Shown in pieces: positions 1 to 8,609 of a stretch of DNA of 64,000 nt. Every line of letters starts with the position of its first letter. The stretch's first letter is position 1. The notes beneath the pieces were generated by a model. That model did no database searches. It was not told where the DNA came from and saw only the letters and a program-made list of their open reading frames with translations. A program made the position numbers and the translations under genes. The stretch lies in contig NZ_CP046256.1 in the NCBI RefSeq assembly GCF_009720145.1, forward strand, positions 62,001-126,000. Reading direction: 5' to 3'. Source of the stretch: Sphingobium sp. CAP-1. GTDB lineage: Bacteria; Pseudomonadota; Alphaproteobacteria; Sphingomonadales; Sphingomonadaceae.

Positions 1-2
1 AC

Positions 3-1766
3 CTCGAACGCGCCTTTCCGACCCGCCAGATGCGCGTTTTCAAGGACGACACCGGCACGCCGCGATCGCTGCCGATGGTGAGTGAGGACGGCCATCCGGT
101 CTACAATCCCGAGGCGCAGGCAGCGCGCGACGCGCTTATCGAGAAGCTCTGCGCGATGCCGCCAATCAAGTCGGCGCTCGACGCGCTGCTCGAGCATTTC
201 GGGCACGACAATGTCGCGGAGGTCACTGGCCGAACCAAAAGGCTCATCACCGCGAGCGATGGACGGCAGAAACTGGAGAACCGGTCGGCCCGCACGAGCC
301 AAGCCGAAGCCGCGGCGTTCATGGCGGGCAAGAAGCGGATGCTCGTCTTTTCCGACGCCGGCGGCACCGGGCGCAGCTACCATGCCTCGCTCGACGTGGC
401 GAACCAGGAGCAGCGCGTGCATCTGCTGCTGGAGCCGGGCTGGCGCGCCGACCGCGCGATCCAGGGGCTAGGCCGGACCCATCGCACGCATCAGGCCACC
501 ACGCCGCTGTTTCGCCCGGTGACCACCGACTGCAAGGGCGAGCTGCGCTTCACCAGTACGATCGCACGGCGTCTCGACAGCCTCGGGGCGCTCACGCGCG
601 GCCAGCGCCAGACCGGCGGGCAGGGCCTGTTCGATCCCGCCGACAACCTCGAAAGCGAATATGCCTGCGCCGCGCTTCTCTCCTGGTTCGACCTGCTGGC
701 TGCGGGCAAGCTCTCCAGCACCACACTCGACGATTTCCAGCATCGCACCGGCCTTGAACTGGCCAACGAGGACGGTGTCCTCAAGGACGAGATGCCACCG
801 ATCCAGCGCTGGCTCAATCGCATCCTCGCGCTGCCGATCGCGCTCCAGAACAGCATCTTCGACGAGTTCCTTTCCCTGATTGAAACGCGCGTGTCTGCCG
901 CGCGCGAAGCGGGGCGCCTCGATGTCGGCGTCGAAACGATCCTGGTCGACAAGGCGACGCTGATCGATGACGTGGTGTTGCGCACAGACGCGCGCACCGG
1001 CGCCACCTCGCATCTGCTCACCATCGAGATCGCGCGGCGCCGAAATCCCGTCTCGCTCGAGCGCATCCTGCGGATCGCCGATGGCGACGGAAGCGCCGGC
1101 TTCATGATCAACCGCAAGTCGGGCAAGGCGGCGCTGCGGATGCGGGCGCGATCGCTCATGGAGGAGAAGGAGGGCACGCCGATCCCGCGCGTCGAGATGA
1201 TGCGGCCGACGCGCAACGAATATATGCGCGAGGATGATCTCTACGAATCCTCCTGGGAGGAGGTCGACCGCGAAGCCTTTTGCACCGAATGGTCAGCGGA
1301 AGTCGAGATCGCACGCGAGACCGTCGACAGTGAGACCATCCGCCTCGCAACGGGCCTGCTCCTGCCGATCTGGTCGGCGCTGCCGAGCGATCACATGGCA
1401 GTCAACCGCATCGTCGACGGGGAAGGGCGGTCCTGGCTCGGGCGCCTGGTGTTCGACGATCATGTGCCCCAGCTTTTCACCAAGCTGGGCATCGATCGGT
1501 CCGAAACACTGCCGGCCGATGCCGTGGTCAGGGCGGTGACGGCCGGGCGCAGCATCGACGTCTCCCATCCGTTTCCGCTCACGATCAAGCGGTCGGTCGT
1601 CAACGGTTCACCGCGAATTGAGCTCGTCGGTTGCCCATATGACCGCTTGGCCTGGCTCAAATCCATCGGTTGCTTCACCGAAGTGATCCAGTACCGCACC
1701 CGCATCTTCGTGCCGATGGCCTCGGCTGAGACGCTTCTGGCCCAGATTTTCGCCGAGCCCGGATGA
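3..1766 (+). CDS. Strawberry-notch-like helicase, C-terminal part (5' end outside window)
   Basis: The reading frame is already open at base 3, so the protein starts upstream of the window; the ATG at 30 is internal. What remains is the C-terminal half of a superfamily 2 helicase-like protein of the strawberry-notch type, common on large plasmids of sphingomonads. Visible features are a conserved RecA-like block (FSDAGGTGRSYHA, about residue 108 from the ATG) and a motif VI-like stretch AIQGLGRTHRTHQ (about 143-155). In full-length relatives an N-terminal helicase domain, sometimes a methyltransferase domain, precedes this part. It ends about 210 bp before the ParB-like gene. The role on the element is unknown; DNA transfer or antirestriction has been suggested for relatives. 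Family is fairly certain, function is not. Confidence 0.8.
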   Translation, partial: LERAFPTRQMRVFKDDTGTPRSLPMVSEDGHPVYNPEAQAARDALIEKLCAMPPIKSALDALLEHFGHDNVAEVTGRTKRLITASDGRQKLENRSARTSQAEAAAFMAGKKRMLVFSDAGGTGRSYHASLDVANQEQRVHLLLEPGWRADRAIQGLGRTHRTHQATTPLFRPVTTDCKGELRFTSTIARRLDSLGALTRGQRQTGGQGLFDPADNLESEYACAALLSWFDLLAAGKLSSTTLDDFQHRTGLELANEDGVLKDEMPPIQRWLNRILALPIALQNSIFDEFLSLIETRVSAAREAGRLDVGVETILVDKATLIDDVVLRTDARTGATSHLLTIEIARRRNPVSLERILRIADGDGSAGFMINRKSGKAALRMRARSLMEEKEGTPIPRVEMMRPTRNEYMREDDLYESSWEEVDREAFCTEWSAEVEIARETVDSETIRLATGLLLPIWSALPSDHMAVNRIVDGEGRSWLGRLVFDDHVPQLFTKLGIDRSETLPADAVVRAVTAGRSIDVSHPFPLTIKRSVVNGSPRIELVGCPYDRLAWLKSIGCFTEVIQYRTRIFVPMASAETLLAQIFAEPG

Positions 1767-1980
1767 CTACTACGCGCCCTTTGAATCCTCGACGAACGGT
1801 GTCGAGCCGATCCGAGTTGGCTAGGGGGATGCCCTTGTCTGGTCGTACCTGGCATCAGCGTCAAACGGACGCTCGGCTCCCGGCCGTGTCCGGGTCGTTG
1901 GAGTCCTGAAGCTCGAGAGAGGGAAGGGGGAAGCGAAGCTGGTGTTCGGGCTGATCCGGACGCCAGATGGAGCTCTTCCC

Positions 1981-4059
1981 ATGACCACTTCCGTTAAGCT
2001 CGCGAAGCTCACGCTCTCGCCCATCAATGTCCGCAAGCGGCCCGACGACCTGCTCGAAATCCCCCAGATGGCGGCCGATATCGAGGCGCGGGGTGTCCTG
2101 CAGAACCTGCTGGTCACGCCGCTGAAGAAGCCGCGCGGTACCTTCGAGGTGTTCGACGGCGGGCGCCGCTTGCGCGGTCTGCGGATGCTCGTCGAGCGCG
2201 GCGTCATCGACCCCGAGACTTACGATGTTCCCGTCAAGGTCCTGGTCGGCGACGAAGCCACGCTGTCGGAGACCTCGACCGCGGCGAACTTTCATCAGCT
2301 GAAGATGACGCCGGCCGAGGAATGCCGCGCGTTCCAGTATTTCATCGGCCTCAAGGGCGACATCGACGGCGTTGCCAAGCGCTTCGGCCTGACCCGCCGG
2401 TTCGTCGAAGGTCGCCTGCGCCTCGCGACCCTGGCCGAGCCGATCTTCGAAGCGCTGAGCGAGGGCTCAATCACGCTCGACGTCGCCAAGGCCTATGCAT
2501 CGACCGAGAACCAGGAGAAACAGCTCCTCGTCTGGAGCAGCTACGGCAGCAGCTATTCGAACGCGGACACCATCCGCCGCGTCATCGCCAACGAGACGAT
2601 GAATTCGACCGATCCCGTCGCCATCCTGGTGGGCGAAGACCGCTACGCGGAAGCCGGCGGCAAGGTCGATCGCGATCTCTTCAGCGACAGCGGCGACAAG
2701 TGGGTCAATCCCGAGATCGCGCAGCGGCTCGCCGCGGACATCATGGAGGCGGAAGCCAAGCGCGTCGGCGAGGAACTCGGCCTTGGATGGATCCGCCCGA
2801 TCGCGTCCAACTTCACGCACAGCGCCGCCGCTGGTCTTTATCGCGTCATCCTGCCTGCACCCGAACTCACCGAGGAGCAGGAGACCCGGCTCGAAGAAAT
2901 CTCGGCGCGGCAACAGGCCATTTCCGAGGAGATGGCCGACGATTCCATCGGTGAGGATGCCTGCAAGGCCCTCGACCAGGAATATGACGCGCTCACCGAC
3001 GAGGATTATGCGATCCGGAACGTGGCGCCCACGTTGCCCGATGAGCTGCGGCCGCAAGTCGGCGCTTTCCTCAAGCTCACGCCCAAGGGCGCAATGGTAC
3101 TCGACACGGAATATTATAGCGAGGAGCCGGTGCGGGTCGGCGGCACCGAGGACGAGGCGAAGGAAGGCGAGGATAGCGTCACGATCGGTCGTCCCACCGG
3201 GGGAGGCCGGGAAGGCGCCGCTCCAGTCCCTCGTCCCGAGGCCGTGGCCCCCGGAGGCAAGCCGCTCAGCGCGCGCCTCTACGATGAGCTCGCCATGCAG
3301 CGCCGCGACGTCTTGGCCGCGACGCTGCTCAGCCATCCGGCGCTCGCGCTCGACTATGCGCTGTTCGTCATGATCGACGACCGCATGAGCAGCTCCGCCG
3401 CCTACGGCTCGACCATTCGCGCCCGCTCCCCTCAGGATCCGGTATCGGGCGAGCTGCCGTCGACGCGGGCCCGAGCCTATTTGGCCGAAGCCCATGACGG
3501 GCTCGACGCGGTCTGGACGGAGCACAGCAGCGAAGTCGAGCGGTTCGAGGCGTTCCGGGCGCTTGACGACGACGGCAAGGCGGCTTGGCTCGCCTATATC
3601 GTCGCGATGTCGCTCGAAGCGCCGAGCTACCGTGCCGATCAGTGCCCGCTTCAGAACCGTCTCGCGACGATCATGGGAGTCGACGTCGCAAGCTGGTGGC
3701 GGCCGACCTCGGAGAACTTCTTCGACCGCGTCAGCAAGGGCTCGATCCTGACCTTGCTCGCCGAAGTCGGCGGCGCCGCGCTGACCGCCCGTCACGCCAC
3801 CATGAAGAAGACGGAGATCTCGCAGTCCTGCGCGAAGCTCTTCGCAGGTGAGGCGATCGTCGAGCCGGAAGTTCGGGATACGGCGCTCGCTTGGGTACCG
3901 AACGCGATGAGGTTCCGCGACCAGGTGGACGTCGACGATCTCGACCTCGAGGAGGGTGCCGGCGAACAGCCGGACGATGCCGAGACCGTCGACGCGGTTG
4001 AAGCGAGCGAAACGGGGCTCGAACCGCACGCTGACGAACAAGGCGCGCTCGCGGCCTGA
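1981..4059 (+). CDS. Large ParB/RepB/Spo0J-family protein
   Basis: Protein of 692 aa with an N-terminal ParB-type nuclease/CTPase-like domain (residues about 5-110, including FEVFDGGRRLRGL) followed by a KorB-like helix-turn-helix region (TPAEECRAFQYF...VAKRFGLTRRFVEGRL, about 105-145). The rest is long, acidic and without a recognised domain; the C-terminus is very rich in Asp and Glu. I chose the ATG at 1981 because GGAG lies 8 nt upstream; an upstream GTG at 1942 is in frame but has no good ribosome site. A purine-rich leader tract (1915-1938) precedes it. It may act in partition or as a DNA-binding accessory factor. A second, unrelated-length ParB lies at 34323-35972. Confidence 0.85.
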   Translation: MTTSVKLAKLTLSPINVRKRPDDLLEIPQMAADIEARGVLQNLLVTPLKKPRGTFEVFDGGRRLRGLRMLVERGVIDPETYDVPVKVLVGDEATLSETSTAANFHQLKMTPAEECRAFQYFIGLKGDIDGVAKRFGLTRRFVEGRLRLATLAEPIFEALSEGSITLDVAKAYASTENQEKQLLVWSSYGSSYSNADTIRRVIANETMNSTDPVAILVGEDRYAEAGGKVDRDLFSDSGDKWVNPEIAQRLAADIMEAEAKRVGEELGLGWIRPIASNFTHSAAAGLYRVILPAPELTEEQETRLEEISARQQAISEEMADDSIGEDACKALDQEYDALTDEDYAIRNVAPTLPDELRPQVGAFLKLTPKGAMVLDTEYYSEEPVRVGGTEDEAKEGEDSVTIGRPTGGGREGAAPVPRPEAVAPGGKPLSARLYDELAMQRRDVLAATLLSHPALALDYALFVMIDDRMSSSAAYGSTIRARSPQDPVSGELPSTRARAYLAEAHDGLDAVWTEHSSEVERFEAFRALDDDGKAAWLAYIVAMSLEAPSYRADQCPLQNRLATIMGVDVASWWRPTSENFFDRVSKGSILTLLAEVGGAALTARHATMKKTEISQSCAKLFAGEAIVEPEVRDTALAWVPNAMRFRDQVDVDDLDLEEGAGEQPDDAETVDAVEASETGLEPHADEQGALAA

Positions 4060-4083
4060 AGCCTCGCCTTCTGGATGTCCTGA

Positions 4084-4119
4084 CCGCCGGCGTGCTTTCC
4101 CGCGTCGGCGGTTCCTTTT
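4084..4119 (+). terminator. Probable terminator after the ParB-like gene
   Basis: The arms CCGCCG (4084-4089) and CGGCGG (4106-4111) form a GC-rich stem that is followed by a T-rich run TTCCTTTT. It sits between the ParB-like gene and ardC. Confidence 0.5.
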
Positions 4120-4143
4120 CCTCTCCACTCGGGAGTCCCCGCC

Positions 4144-4309
4144 ATGCCAGTCTCTCGGCGATCCAGCCGCGATGTTGCCGCGGAAATCACGGACCTCATC
4201 ATCCGCAAGCTCGAGGAAGGCGTCCCACCGTGGTCGAGGCCGTGGCGCATAAGCGGCGGCGGCGGTCGGCCGCTCCGTCATTGCGGGACTCCGTACACGG
4301 GGATCAACA
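4144..4309 (+). CDS. ardC: ArdC-like antirestriction protein, 5' exon
   Basis: First 55 codons plus one base of an ArdC-family gene (ssDNA-binding N-terminal domain, PF08401 type). The peptide shows the family pattern PPWSRPW followed by RPLRHCGTPYTGIN. It starts at the ATG at 4144 with GGGAG upstream. A group II intron beginning GTGCG at 4310 interrupts it; unspliced, the frame stops at once (TAA at 4318-4320). Joining base 4309 to 6899 gives the codon A-CG and the continuous sequence GINTLYLWALGDAMGY, which matches the usual ArdC consensus at this point. The spliced gene would encode 313 aa. ArdC proteins protect incoming DNA from host restriction during conjugation. Confidence 0.85.
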
Positions 4310-4958
4310 GTGCGCTGTAACGGCGCGAGTAAGGAGGTGCTATGACAACATAGCCAGGTCAGCTGGTACGACCTGTGCCCACCGGACTAACCTCGACCAG
4401 TAATGGTTGCGACCTCGAAAGGGGCGGGGGACAACAGCATGTTCGGAGCAAGGCCCAAAGCATCGAAACCGTTTGTGGTGCAGAGGGTCAGGGCAAGGCG
4501 TGTATGGCGAAAGCTACACTGCTTGAACCCCAGTTTGCAGCGACCAATCCCCGAGGTGGTATCGCAGAACGGTTGACGCGATATCTCGGACAGTCGGGCG
4601 GTGCCGTGTTTACACCTCCCGCAAGGCCGAAGGATATGTGTTGAGTCCTTCGGTAGCCAGCCTGTCCGACGCATCCTCTGTATGGAGGGGCAAGTGAACG
4701 AACAGGGCGCCTAACCACGTCGCATCCTCGTACTCGTGTAATTGCAGGATGTCCTACAGCAGGCGTTGACCTCGGTCTGCGGCCTGTATGGGCACGGAGC
4801 CGCCATATTACTCAAATGCCCGGTGTAATGGCCGGGACAGCCACCGGCAACGGTGGACGGTCGAAGGCATAAGGGCAGGGTGACCTGCGCGAAAACCTCA
4901 CCGACCGGGGGAAGGGCGGCAGCTTGTGCGATCCAAAATCAATCACGGAGGTGTGCTA

Positions 4959-6809
4959 ATGCTGCCAGATACCGTTGAAAGAGCTGTTGGATCACTCCCG
5001 ACCGTGGTTCGGTCGGGTCGGCGGGTCAACGGACTCTTCCGCCTGATGAAAAGCCCGATCCTCTGGGATCAGGCCTATCAGAAAATCGCCTCCAACAAGG
5101 GCGCGATGACTCCCGGCATAGATGGCAAAACCTTCGACGGCTACTCGCCCGAAAAGGTTAGCTCCATCAGCGCCCGGTTGGCGGAAGGAACCTACAAGCC
5201 CGCTGCTGTACGTCGAGTCTACATACCCAAAGCCGACGGTCGGAAACGACCGCTCGGCATACCGACCACGGAGGACAGACTCGTCCAGGAAGTGGTCAGG
5301 ATACTGCTCAACGAAATCTATGAGCCGATCTTCCATGAAGAAAGCCATGGGTTCCGCGAAGGCCGGTCCTGCCACACGGCGCTGAAAGGCGTCCAAGCCG
5401 TCTGGACGGGCGTGAAGTGGCTGGTGGACGTCGATGTCGTCGGGTTCTTCGACAACATCGATCATGCCATCCTTCTTGGCCTGCTGGAAAAGCGCATCTC
5501 GGATCGGAGGTTCATCGCCCTGATCCGGGGGATGCTCAAGGCAGGCTACATGGAGGACTGGCGGTTCCACCGCACGCTGAGCGGCACCCCGCAAGGGAGC
5601 ATTGTCTCACCCCTGTTGGCCAACGTCTACCTGCACGAACTCGATGAGTGGATGCAGAACAAGATCGAGGGCTTCAACCGGGGCAGCAAACGAACGAAGA
5701 CGACGGAATATCGCCGTTATCGAAGTCGTGTTGCCAAACTCCGTCGCCGTGTCGAGGCGCAACGCGCAAGCGAAGCTCCTGACAACGGCAAGGTCGCGTC
5801 GATGATCGACGAGATCGGTCGGCAAAGCGCGGAACTCCGGAGAACTCCGGCCACCGACAGCTTCGATCCGAACTACCGCCGTCTTCGCTACTGTCGATAC
5901 GCCGATGACTTCCTCATCGGTGTAATCGGCAGCAAGGCCGAGGCTTGCCAGATAATGGACGAGGTCAGGATGTTCCTGTCCGAAACCCTGAAGCTCGCGG
6001 TCTCGGAGGAGAAGAGCGGAATACATCATGCTTCGGACGGGGCACGCTTCCTTGGATATGACATACTTACCGAATGCCATCCCCACCCGCACAAAGCGAA
6101 CTTCGGCAGCCGCCGGGTCGTTCGACGCGGACTCAAGGATCGCATGCGGCTGCGTGTGCCAAGGGAGAAGGTGCTAAAGTTCGTCAATGCGAAGGGCTGG
6201 GGCGACTATGACGCCTGCAGACCAACGCGGCGACCCGCGCTGCTTCATGCCAGCGATGTCGAAATCGCTGCCGCCTACAATGCCGAGCTCCGTGGCTTTG
6301 CGACTTATTATGCCCTCGCCTGCGACGTGAAGAGGAAGCTGAACAAGGCTGCTAAACTGGCCTTCCAGAGCTTCCTTTGCACTCTCGCCGACAAGCATAA
6401 GAGTACGTCGACCTGGATCGCTCGCAAGCTGCGACAGGGGCAGGATTACTACGTCAGGTACGAGGTCAAGGGTAAGCCGAGATCACTGAAGCTCTGGAAG
6501 CTGATGGACTTGGAAATGAAGGTGCTCCGGTACGGCCCGCTCGATGTGGTGCCTTACACGCCCTTCGTCTTCCAACGCACGGAACTGGTTGAACGGCTCA
6601 ACGCCCGCGTCTGCGAGCGCTGCGGCAGCGACACCAAGCCATGCGAAGTACATCATCTCCGGCGGTTAAGTGATCTACGGCGTGAGGCTGACATCCTCGG
6701 TTACATGCGATCCGCGCGCACGCGCAAACGGATCGTCCTGTGCACCGACTGCCACGAGGCAGCACACAGCTATCGACCCTACACCAGACCACCAAGGAAG
6801 CATGCATGA
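4959..6809 (+). CDS. ltrA: Group II intron-encoded reverse transcriptase/maturase with HNH endonuclease (intron 1)
   Basis: 616 aa. The reverse-transcriptase domain covers about residues 50-370 and has the catalytic YADD box (CRYADDFLIG) and the GTPQGSIVSPLLANVYLHEL block. An insertion rich in basic residues lies before YADD. The maturase domain X follows. The C-terminus is an HNH endonuclease domain with the Cys pairs CERCG and CTDCH and a central VHH. The start at ATG 4959 is preceded by GGAGG; an in-frame GTG at 4926 is less likely. The protein should aid splicing and retrohoming of its own intron. All catalytic motifs are intact. It is about 60% identical by eye to the protein of intron 2, so the two introns are related but not a recent duplication. 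Confidence 0.93.
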   Translation: MLPDTVERAVGSLPTVVRSGRRVNGLFRLMKSPILWDQAYQKIASNKGAMTPGIDGKTFDGYSPEKVSSISARLAEGTYKPAAVRRVYIPKADGRKRPLGIPTTEDRLVQEVVRILLNEIYEPIFHEESHGFREGRSCHTALKGVQAVWTGVKWLVDVDVVGFFDNIDHAILLGLLEKRISDRRFIALIRGMLKAGYMEDWRFHRTLSGTPQGSIVSPLLANVYLHELDEWMQNKIEGFNRGSKRTKTTEYRRYRSRVAKLRRRVEAQRASEAPDNGKVASMIDEIGRQSAELRRTPATDSFDPNYRRLRYCRYADDFLIGVIGSKAEACQIMDEVRMFLSETLKLAVSEEKSGIHHASDGARFLGYDILTECHPHPHKANFGSRRVVRRGLKDRMRLRVPREKVLKFVNAKGWGDYDACRPTRRPALLHASDVEIAAAYNAELRGFATYYALACDVKRKLNKAAKLAFQSFLCTLADKHKSTSTWIARKLRQGQDYYVRYEVKGKPRSLKLWKLMDLEMKVLRYGPLDVVPYTPFVFQRTELVERLNARVCERCGSDTKPCEVHHLRRLSDLRREADILGYMRSARTRKRIVLCTDCHEAAHSYRPYTRPPRKHA

Positions 6810-6814
6810 GTGGA

Positions 6815-6898
6815 GAGCCGGATGCGGTGAAAGCCGCACGTCCGGTTCGGAGGGGGGCGTAGGGATATCCTCGACGAGGTGTCCCGCGCCTACCCTAC
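6815..6898 (+). ncRNA. Group II intron 1 domains V and VI
   Basis: Domain V is the 34-nt hairpin at 6815-6848, beginning GAGCCGGATGCGGTGAAAG and ending in CCGGTTC, with the catalytic AGC triad near its 5' end. Domain VI follows as a stem around 6856-6890 (GGCG...CGCC with inner CCTC/GAGG pairing). The 3' tail TACCCTAC ends at the splice site. Confidence 0.9.
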
Positions 6899-7674
6899 CG
6901 CTCTATTTATGGGCGCTCGGAGACGCGATGGGATATCGTTCCCGGTTCTGGATGACCTATCGCCAGGCCGAGGCGCTCGGGGCCAATGTTCGGCGCGGCG
7001 AAACCGGCGCAATCTCGGTCTACTATTCCTCGTTCAAGAAGCTGGAGGAGCATCCCGAAACGGGCAAGGAGGTGGAGCGCAACATCCGCTTCCTTCGCCA
7101 TTACATCGTCTTCAACGCCGACCAGATCGATGCGCTGCCCGCCTATTTCTATGCGCCAGACGAGCCGCAGATGCCGGTGGCGCCCTCCCTCCGCCAGGCG
7201 GCAATCGATGCTTTCTTCGCCGGCATCCCCGCCGATGTGCGCCATGGCGGCAACCAAGCCTACTTCACGCCGACCTTTGATTATATCCAGATGCCAAATC
7301 GGACATCGTTCCGCAGCATGGATCTGTACGCATCGACAAGGTGCCATGAGACAGTCCACTGGTCGGGCCATGCCGACAGACTCGCTCGCACCTTCGGCAA
7401 GCGCTTCGGCGACAAAGCCTATGCATTTGAAGAGCTTGTCGCCGAAATCGGGGCAGGGCTGTGCTGCGCCGATCTGGATCTCCCGAATATCCTACACGAC
7501 AGCCACGCAAGCTATGTCGGACACTGGCTCGGCATCCTTCGCGGGGACAAGACCGCCATCATCCACGCGGCCGCCAAGGCCGAGCAGGCCTTTGCTTACC
7601 TGAAGAGCTTTGGTGGCGCAGCCGACGACAGCGTTCGGGACGAGCCAACGGCGGCGGCAGCTCTCGCCGCCTGA
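6899..7674 (+). CDS. ardC: ArdC-like antirestriction protein, 3' exon
   Basis: Remainder of the ardC gene after intron 1. It begins in phase 1 (bases 2 and 3 of a Thr codon) and continues YLWALGDAMGYRSRFWMTYRQA, the conserved junction of the ArdC N-terminal domain. The C-terminal half is the zinc metallopeptidase-like domain, with the HExxH motif in CHETVHWSGH and a downstream EELVAEIGA motif. The spliced product is 313 aa, a usual length for the family. Without splicing this half has no sensible start. The next gene begins 53 bp downstream and is also split by an intron, so both may belong to one transcript. Confidence 0.87.
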
Positions 7675-7727
7675 TCGCCACGTCCGATCGATTTTCCATT
7701 CCACTCATATCGCGAAGGAGCACCACC

Positions 7728-7998
7728 ATGGGCTGGCTCTACATGCCTCGCCAATCGCTCGGCGGACACGCATCCGCGAAATCCTATCTCGACGCTCAGT
7801 TCACCCATGAACGCCCGCAGGAGGAGGGCGGCTCGCGCGGGCTCAAGGTCCTGGCTTCGGCCTGCCCCGGAAACCGGGTCTATTACGCCGCGACCCAGGT
7901 GATGACGAACGGTGTCGGCGGCGAAATCTTCGCGATCGTCTGCCTCGTCCGATGGAACCCTCGCGACAAGGAGGGAATGATCCTCGGATACAAGGATA
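7728..7998 (+). CDS. DUF6927-like protein, 5' exon
   Basis: First 90 codons plus one base of a small protein that begins MGWLYMPRQSLGGHASAKS and runs to LGYKD. GAAGGAG lies 8 nt before the ATG. It is interrupted at 7999 by intron 2 (GTGCG). Joining 7998 to 10554 makes an ATG codon (A+TG), and the protein continues MEESMGPCEDGCPAHIL without a break. I recognise the spliced protein as a member of the family named DUF6927, found on alphaproteobacterial accessory elements. Its function is unknown. The spliced length is 203 aa. Confidence 0.75.
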
Positions 7999-8609
7999 GT
8001 GCGCCGTTGCGGCGCTGAAATGGAGTATCAGTGATGATGAGGTAAGTTGAGAATGCCTCTGCTCGCCGGACTAACCTCGGGCCTCACAAGGTCTGAAATC
8101 CCGAAAGGGACGGGGAACAATAGCATGTTCGGAAAAGGCCAGATGCGTCTTAGTCGCAAATGGAGGCGATGACGGTCAGGGCAAGGTGCGTATGGTGAAG
8201 GCTACACTGCTTAAATCCCAGTCTGCAGCAATCTATATAGCGATACTGGCGAAAGCGACTGTCACGCCAGGTCCGGATGATGACAGCGGTCTCATGTCTT
8301 GGCCGCCTGTTTCTCAGCCCATCCGGTGCGCCTCTCGTCGAGGGGTTTAGTGGACGAACGGGACACCTAACCGCGCCGCATCTCCATTCAGCGTAACTAC
8401 GGGATGCCCTAAACAGGCGGCTTCTGCCGGCCTGCATGGGTACGGAGCCGCCATATTACTCAAATGCCCGGGGTAATGCCCGGGACATCGACCTCTTCGG
8501 AGGCGGCGGTGCAACTGTATAAGGTCTCGAGCGATCGGGCCGAAAGCGGGGAAGACCGGGGGAAGGGCGGCAGCTGTGATTCTTCAACCACCGATCATGG
8601 GGTGTGCTG

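Larger units (their letters stand above)
4310..6898 (+). mobile_element. Group II intron 1, full length, in ardC
   Basis: A 2,589-nt element with all hallmarks of a bacterial group II intron: 5' end GTGCG at 4310, structured leader, intron-encoded protein at 4959-6809, domain V at 6815-6848, a domain VI hairpin and 3' end CTACCCTAC at 6890-6898. The boundaries are defined to the base because excision restores the ardC frame and its conserved sequence. A candidate EBS1, TGTTGA at 4639-4644, is perfectly complementary to the last six exon bases TCAACA (4304-4309), the expected IBS1. The orientation is the same as ardC, so splicing could rescue the gene. Confidence 0.93.

Noticed and set aside
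2467..4281. 604-codon minus-strand frame opposite the ParB-like gene
   Set aside because: High-GC codon-bias shadow; Arg-rich, no domain, and the plus strand has a clear protein family.
4375..4718. Short frames on both strands in the first part of intron 1
   Set aside because: They lie in the structured ribozyme leader of the intron.
6670..6898. Start of the ardC frame at 6670, inside the intron
   Set aside because: This part of the frame is intron sequence (HNH region and domains V-VI); the exon begins at 6899.
7461..7727. Upstream extension of the DUF6927-like frame
   Set aside because: Overlaps ardC in another frame; ATG 7728 has a good ribosome site and matches the family start.
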